This document shows positions 63,178-64,000 of a stretch of DNA of 64,000 bases, piece after piece. A program made the position numbers and the translations under genes. Within the stretch, counting starts at the first letter, position 1. Every line of letters starts with the position of its first letter. Source of the stretch: Sphingobium sp. (GTDB lineage Bacteria; Pseudomonadota; Alphaproteobacteria; Sphingomonadales; Sphingomonadaceae); contig JAGIAA010000004.1 in assembly GCA_017745115.1 (NCBI GenBank), forward strand, positions 61,249-125,248, given 5' to 3'. The notes under the pieces are model-generated. The model was not told where the DNA came from and made no database searches. It worked only from the letters and a program-made list of their open reading frames with translations.

Positions 63178-64000
63178 GAGCGGCCTCCACAGGATACCCG
63201 ATCCGGGCCGACCAGGCTCGTTCGCGCGGACTTGAACGCTGCCATGCCATCAATACCCCATTTCCGAAGTCCGGACGCATTGCGAACGGCATCTTCGAGA
63301 TAAAGGGTATCGAAACGCGCCTCATCGGATTTCGACATGCTGCTGATTTTGACTCCGCGTTTTCTGGCTTCATCGAAGCCGGTGACCAATGCCGCGCGCA
63401 CTTCTCGCGCCAATGCCGCCTCCCAGACGGCCGTTCCCTCATCGAGGACCGCACGCAGTTCGGGACTAAGGCTATTCCAGCGCTTCGCGTTCATGGCGCG
63501 GGCCGGATAGGCGCCGCGTGGGATCGGCAGGTCGGCGAAATAATGCGCTACCTCCGCGAAATGGAGGGCCTTGAACGTGTCAGCCGGCGCCACGACGCCG
63601 TCGATTTCGCCCTTTGCCATCGCCGAATAGACGTCGGCCATGGGCATGTTGACGGCGTCGACACCGAGCTTCTCGAGCACGGGCAGCAACTCTGTGGGTG
63701 CCCGCAGCCGCAGGCCCTTGAGGTCGGCCAGCGAGCGCACGGGGCGATCGCGCGTCACGATCCCCGGCAGCGAGCCGCCCTGCACGGCCAACACCTTCAA
63801 TCCGTCGAGCTCTCGCGCGACCTGCGGATTTGCCGCAGCGATACAGCTATAAAGCGCGACCTGCGATTCCACGGTGCGCGCGCCGCTGTAAAAGCCCGAT
63901 TGTATGCGGATGAGATGCGTGCCGCCCTTGACGTAGATCGGTGTAACGAGCCCGATATCCGCGACGCCGTGGCGCAGTTCCTCCATCGACATGTCCGACG
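63174..64000 (-). CDS. TRAP transporter substrate-binding protein (DctP), 3' part
   Basis: The C-terminal 275 residues or so; the start lies beyond the right edge, with the frame open to base 64000. The DctP pattern is visible: GVADIGLVTPIYVKG, LADLKGLRLRAPTELLPVLE, VDAVNMPMADVYSAMAKGEI and DGVVAPADTFKALHF. The conserved Arg in the LRLRAP segment binds the carboxylate of the ligand. It supplies a periplasmic acid to the TRAP permease, whose genes should lie just outside the window. Confidence 0.9.
   Translation of the reverse strand, partial: SDMSMEELRHGVADIGLVTPIYVKGGTHLIRIQSGFYSGARTVESQVALYSCIAAANPQVARELDGLKVLAVQGGSLPGIVTRDRPVRSLADLKGLRLRAPTELLPVLEKLGVDAVNMPMADVYSAMAKGEIDGVVAPADTFKALHFAEVAHYFADLPIPRGAYPARAMNAKRWNSLSPELRAVLDEGTAVWEAALAREVRAALVTGFDEARKRGVKISSMSKSDEARFDTLYLEDAVRNASGLRKWGIDGMAAFKSARTSLVGPDRVSCGGRS

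Overview
The window looks like a chromosomal segment of a sphingomonad (order Sphingomonadales, Alphaproteobacteria). This rests on the high G+C, the separate F0 ATP synthase operon (atpI-B-E-b'-b), the lapA-pyrF pair, a DnaE whose PHP domain has lost its metal-binding histidines, GTTC-N7-GTTC LexA boxes, a SusC-like TonB receptor and many small secreted proteins. No species can be named from the sequence alone. No rRNA, CRISPR array, complete insertion sequence or prophage is visible. There is one tRNA, tRNA-Thr(TGT).

Layout. 1-1129: 5' part of a PrsK-like sensor kinase and a proline-rich anchored protein. 1154-4184: rubrerythrin / Fe-S protein / DUF3501 peroxide-stress cluster plus a VOC protein. 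4272-13003: M20 amidohydrolase, RmuC, a small DUF1508-like gene, an SOS-controlled radical SAM protein, DnaE and a DUF1232 membrane protein. 13162-17483: Yip1-family protein, SDR oxidoreductase, secreted protein and the lolC-lolD lipoprotein exporter. 17484-21244: a structured intergenic region, a heat-shock promoter, Hsp20 and a TonB receptor. 21366-24343: TonB-C-like protein, pyrG, secG. 24532-33457: a GH18/NodB/GT2 fusion, uvrC, a periplasmic methyltransferase-like protein, a secreted trio (beta-propeller, unknown, DUF6152) and an NTF2-like protein. 33528-35933: the F0 operon. 36126-39933: ydbH-ynbE-ydbL. 40051-46396: radC, EF-hand protein, purB, chemoreceptor, small TonB-C protein, lapA-pyrF. 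46397-49761: a PilZ-bearing cellulose-synthase-like glycosyltransferase with an HlyD-like partner. 49914-56435: MOSC protein, GT4-cupin pair, YqjI-like PadR regulator with two DUF2218 genes, and an overlapping rarA-yjbR-DUF429 set. 56464-64000: tRNA-Thr, a TonB-receptor remnant, then an accessory cluster (MarR, di-heme cytochrome c, OmpA-like protein, two secreted alpha/beta hydrolases, CaiB-type CoA transferase, TRAP binding protein) that looks like an uptake and degradation module.

How genes work together. Most of the window is housekeeping: DNA replication and repair (dnaE, rmuC, uvrC, radC, rarA), nucleotide synthesis (pyrG, purB, pyrF), envelope building (lolCD, secG, ydbH operon) and energy (F0). 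The more unusual parts are regulatory DNA and small modules: paired LexA boxes before the radical SAM gene, an AGATATATCT-type palindrome at three separate promoters including that of the PadR regulator, the c-di-GMP-type polysaccharide module, and the accessory cluster beside the tRNA.
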